This document shows positions 51,901 to 52,718 of a stretch of 52,718 nucleotides of DNA, piece after piece. Within the stretch, counting starts at the first letter, position 1, and every line of letters starts with the position of its first letter. Location: positions 1 through 52,718 of the forward strand of contig WRGC01000007.1 in the NCBI GenBank assembly GCA_009787385.1, read 5' to 3'. Below the pieces are notes generated by a model. That model had not been told where the DNA came from. It worked only from the letters and a program-made list of their open reading frames with translations, and searched no databases. Origin of the DNA: Bacillota bacterium (GTDB taxonomy: Bacteria > Bacillota > Clostridia > Christensenellales > Pumilibacteraceae). Position numbers and translations under genes: made by a program.

Positions 51901-52509
51901 TTTGATGCTATGAGTAATATTGCTATTACTAAGTATTATTATGTAGAGATAGATAGTGTAACGGGTGAAGGTGGAAAGTTTAGAGCAGTTTCCAATCCTG
52001 TACAAGTACAAATATTAGATCCAAATCAAAGAAAGTTGCAAGTATTGTCCGTGTCTAAAGATGCCAAGGTACAGCAAGGGGAGTTGCAATCTTTGAGTGT
52101 ATCAGTAGAAGACCGCAGTGGAAGTATGAGTTATCAATGGTATGAGAGTCTCAATGCCGACGGTAGTCAAGCTATAGCAATACAAGGTGCGGTAGGCAAT
52201 AAATATATGGTATCAAGTCAAGAAGTAGGTACAAAATATTATTTTGTACAAATCAAAAATGCTTGTCAGGTAGCAACTAGTCAAAGTGCGGTAGATGGTA
52301 GTGTTGTGTACGGTACCTATATCAACAGTGCATCATCATTGCAATCATTCAAAGCAATTAGAGTTGATTTTGTAAAAAATAATATTGTATCTAACAACCT
52401 CACTATTATGTGGATTGCAATAGCTTGCATATTGGTTTTGATGGCAGTGGCAATAGTATTGGTGTTGTTTGTTGCACATACCAAAAGACTGAAGTTCGGT
52501 TGCAAATAG
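48949..52509 (+). CDS. Very large surface protein: split GLUG-like region, internal hydrophobic block, Ig-like domains
   Basis: A 1186-residue surface protein; AAGGAA precedes the ATG. The signal or anchor helix is at about residues 9-28, with possible cleavage after TQA near 49. A GLUG-like beta-helix region begins near 80 (GGDGTENNPWLI; LFDGRGYVITNM) and shows repeated IGG-V-G motifs up to about 415. Residues 483-548 form a long, almost uninterrupted hydrophobic block, enough for two or three membrane passes. Beta-helix-like sequence then resumes (SAIGSDGRKGITINNVDIANSA). Five Ig-like domains follow with KYQWYYN, TYQWIVS, SYQWYKN, SYQWYEN and SYQWYES cores. A final membrane helix near 1151-1175 precedes the tail HTKRLKFGCK. 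It is related in plan to the genes at 16854 and 30662. Confidence 0.78.
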   Translation: MKKQNKMFRLGLFGVVLLFALSIVFVLHSKAIGVLLNPLAFVSTPTQAQEGSVEELQLRENNKNLQYNSFWSYDDSFLAKDFDGGDGTENNPWLISSPEQLALMAYRVNNGGSEWGKMHYWLNSDIDLTGHFWNPIGVWENNMLFSGLFDGRGYVITNMLALTHYFVREGSMAAFFGVLGDGAYIRNVVFKKAITMPDPSLVVYKHIMTLSILVAHIEGNANVYIVNNYIEESTVYSPHIGKEYIERDIAAGVFVGMQFIGSGSLYIDSAFARMSGVMLNTLIDKTSWELDGITVVNRIGGMVGEARWFSITNSSFDGVIGVELIRINRNMDNWRYIYAVGGIVGNVDIPKDKTSEITNVDIGGSIYVDTFGKDEYNGRYNDERDIEWVADVRYIGGLVGSANGQEGNGNLLISDTQASVFVDAPDADEIITPPTAQDKELLENEYERLHAQPNVLLSTPTMFDKSRDSQGSGLQGPPVSSEAYLPLLALSPIIVGLISFAIYSTVAVVLALIFGIAATFLLVTLTIVVAVIVAIAIVVLAILFAYWAGGRPKWESHVHLGSAIGSDGRKGITINNVDIANSAVHTNTLFSNNDKQATIINSSNTLPTKAMIIDQPQSQTIEGVGEMVDMKISGVGTIMGDGTKGVNSFLKYQWYYNTIDSNQVTDDTIIIEGATSDRLRFEMDWIGSRYYFATITNQVLQFIGTNPTVTARVGNRDVSAKPAVIVQQPQDSTILINNAGKLSVQAEATGTMTYQWIVSKSQNMSDSIVLTGAVDTEYFPVHSLAGYYYYQVVIVTSVSASSGEAVRAETRSVVAKLTVQAKASQISILAQPTDSITVARYQTAVLGVQIDLSTVNGQVSYQWYKNVIDSNDSGLLLEGQTNQSILVDTMTVDTVYYYVVASNTVGDSVTTVTSDVCKVQINDVAIVEVDIVQQPIGGSAMIGYSWHMTILATANNAVVSYQWYENTTLSNVGGTKIDSANLPYFDAMSNIAITKYYYVEIDSVTGEGGKFRAVSNPVQVQILDPNQRKLQVLSVSKDAKVQQGELQSLSVSVEDRSGSMSYQWYESLNADGSQAIAIQGAVGNKYMVSSQEVGTKYYFVQIKNACQVATSQSAVDGSVVYGTYINSASSLQSFKAIRVDFVKNNIVSNNLTIMWIAIACILVLMAVAIVLVLFVAHTKRLKFGCK

Positions 52510-52535
52510 TATAGATAGTTTTTATAAATTTTATG

Positions 52536-52572
52536 GAATATTGCACAATAATGTAGTGCAATATTCTTGTTT
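52536..52572 (+). terminator. Terminator of the 1186-aa surface protein gene
   Basis: GAATATTGCAC (52536-52546), 9-base loop, GTGCAATATTC (52556-52566), TTGTTT. Perfect 11-bp stem. Confidence 0.9.
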
Positions 52573-52625
52573 ATTAACAAAATATATTATTTGATTGGTT
52601 GTCAATATGATAGATAATGAAAATG

Positions 52626-52718
52626 GAGAGTACAAATACAGTACATTCAGATCTAAAGGAAGAAACACTCTTAAATAAAAACAACCATAAAGCGTTCGGG
52701 GGTGGGGGGATTCCCCCC
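52626..52718 (-). mobile_element. MITE-like element, copy 17 (orientation B, cut by window end)
   Basis: It begins GAGAGTACAAATACAG and reads through CCATAAAGCGTTCGGGGG into the G-rich hairpin, where the window ends. It is counted as partial only because of the window edge. Confidence 0.78.

Noticed and set aside
1..52718. Recoding of TGA (Mycoplasma-type code)
   Set aside because: Tryptophan is encoded by TGG throughout, and TGA ends several genes at overlaps (8913-8915, 25580-25582, 40906-40908).

Overview
The window is an AT-rich bacterial chromosome segment, probably from an uncultured, host-associated member of the Firmicutes (Clostridia-like). The evidence is AGGAG-type ribosome binding sites, TTGACA/TATAAT promoters, Firmicutes-style regulators (an exact Fur-type box, MarR), a RelA/SpoT homologue, ThyX in place of ThyA, and ECF and mgl-type transporters. 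TGA is used as a normal stop, so the code is standard. I find 32 protein genes and one tRNA. All but one small gene are on the + strand, so the window probably lies within one replichore with transcription following the fork. A secreted GH19 chitinase, an M60/enhancin (mucin-type) peptidase and three very large surface proteins suggest life in an animal gut or on mucosa; that is inference.

Layout. 0.2-4.1 kb: sugar ABC importer in the order ATPase-permease-binding protein. 4.4-6.0 kb: ahpF behind a consensus promoter and an exact Fur-family 7-1-7 box. 6.4-7.5 kb: unknown exported protein behind an array of 16-bp palindromes. 7.9-9.6 kb: two-gene ABC transporter. 10.0-16.7 kb: recF, a small minus-strand gene, tRNA-Ser(GCU), cardiolipin synthase, a metallophosphoesterase and dnaA. 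dnaN is absent, so the usual dnaA-dnaN-recF cluster is broken up. 16.9-20.0 kb: 1061-aa surface protein. 20.5-30.1 kb: thyX, mgtA, a C5-methyltransferase/restriction-endonuclease pair, yigZ, rlmB and gpmI. 30.7-35.3 kb: Ig-like surface protein and M60 peptidase. 35.7-38.2 kb: mnmE-rplI and an ECF S component. 38.4-42.8 kb: marR and a heterodimeric ABC exporter with a likely autoregulatory operator. 42.9-48.7 kb: GH19 lipoprotein, relA and a family 8 glycosyltransferase. 48.9-52.5 kb: 1186-aa surface protein.

The most unusual feature is a dense family of about 190-bp non-coding elements: 18 copies in 52.7 kb, nearly all just downstream of a gene's 3' end. They have terminal inverted repeats around GAGTGTACAA, an 11-bp-arm hairpin, a G-rich hairpin and, in six copies, clear flanking direct duplications of 6-9 bp. 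They look like MITEs moved in trans by a transposase not present here. One copy is an internal-deletion derivative, and some copies carry paired changes that keep the hairpins intact. Other points of note: leaderless-type promoters (thyX, rlmB, mnmE), a probable ATT start and leader peptide at relA, a DnaA box on the dnaA -10 element, and a pair of 25-bp iterons carrying DnaA boxes at 38.3 kb.
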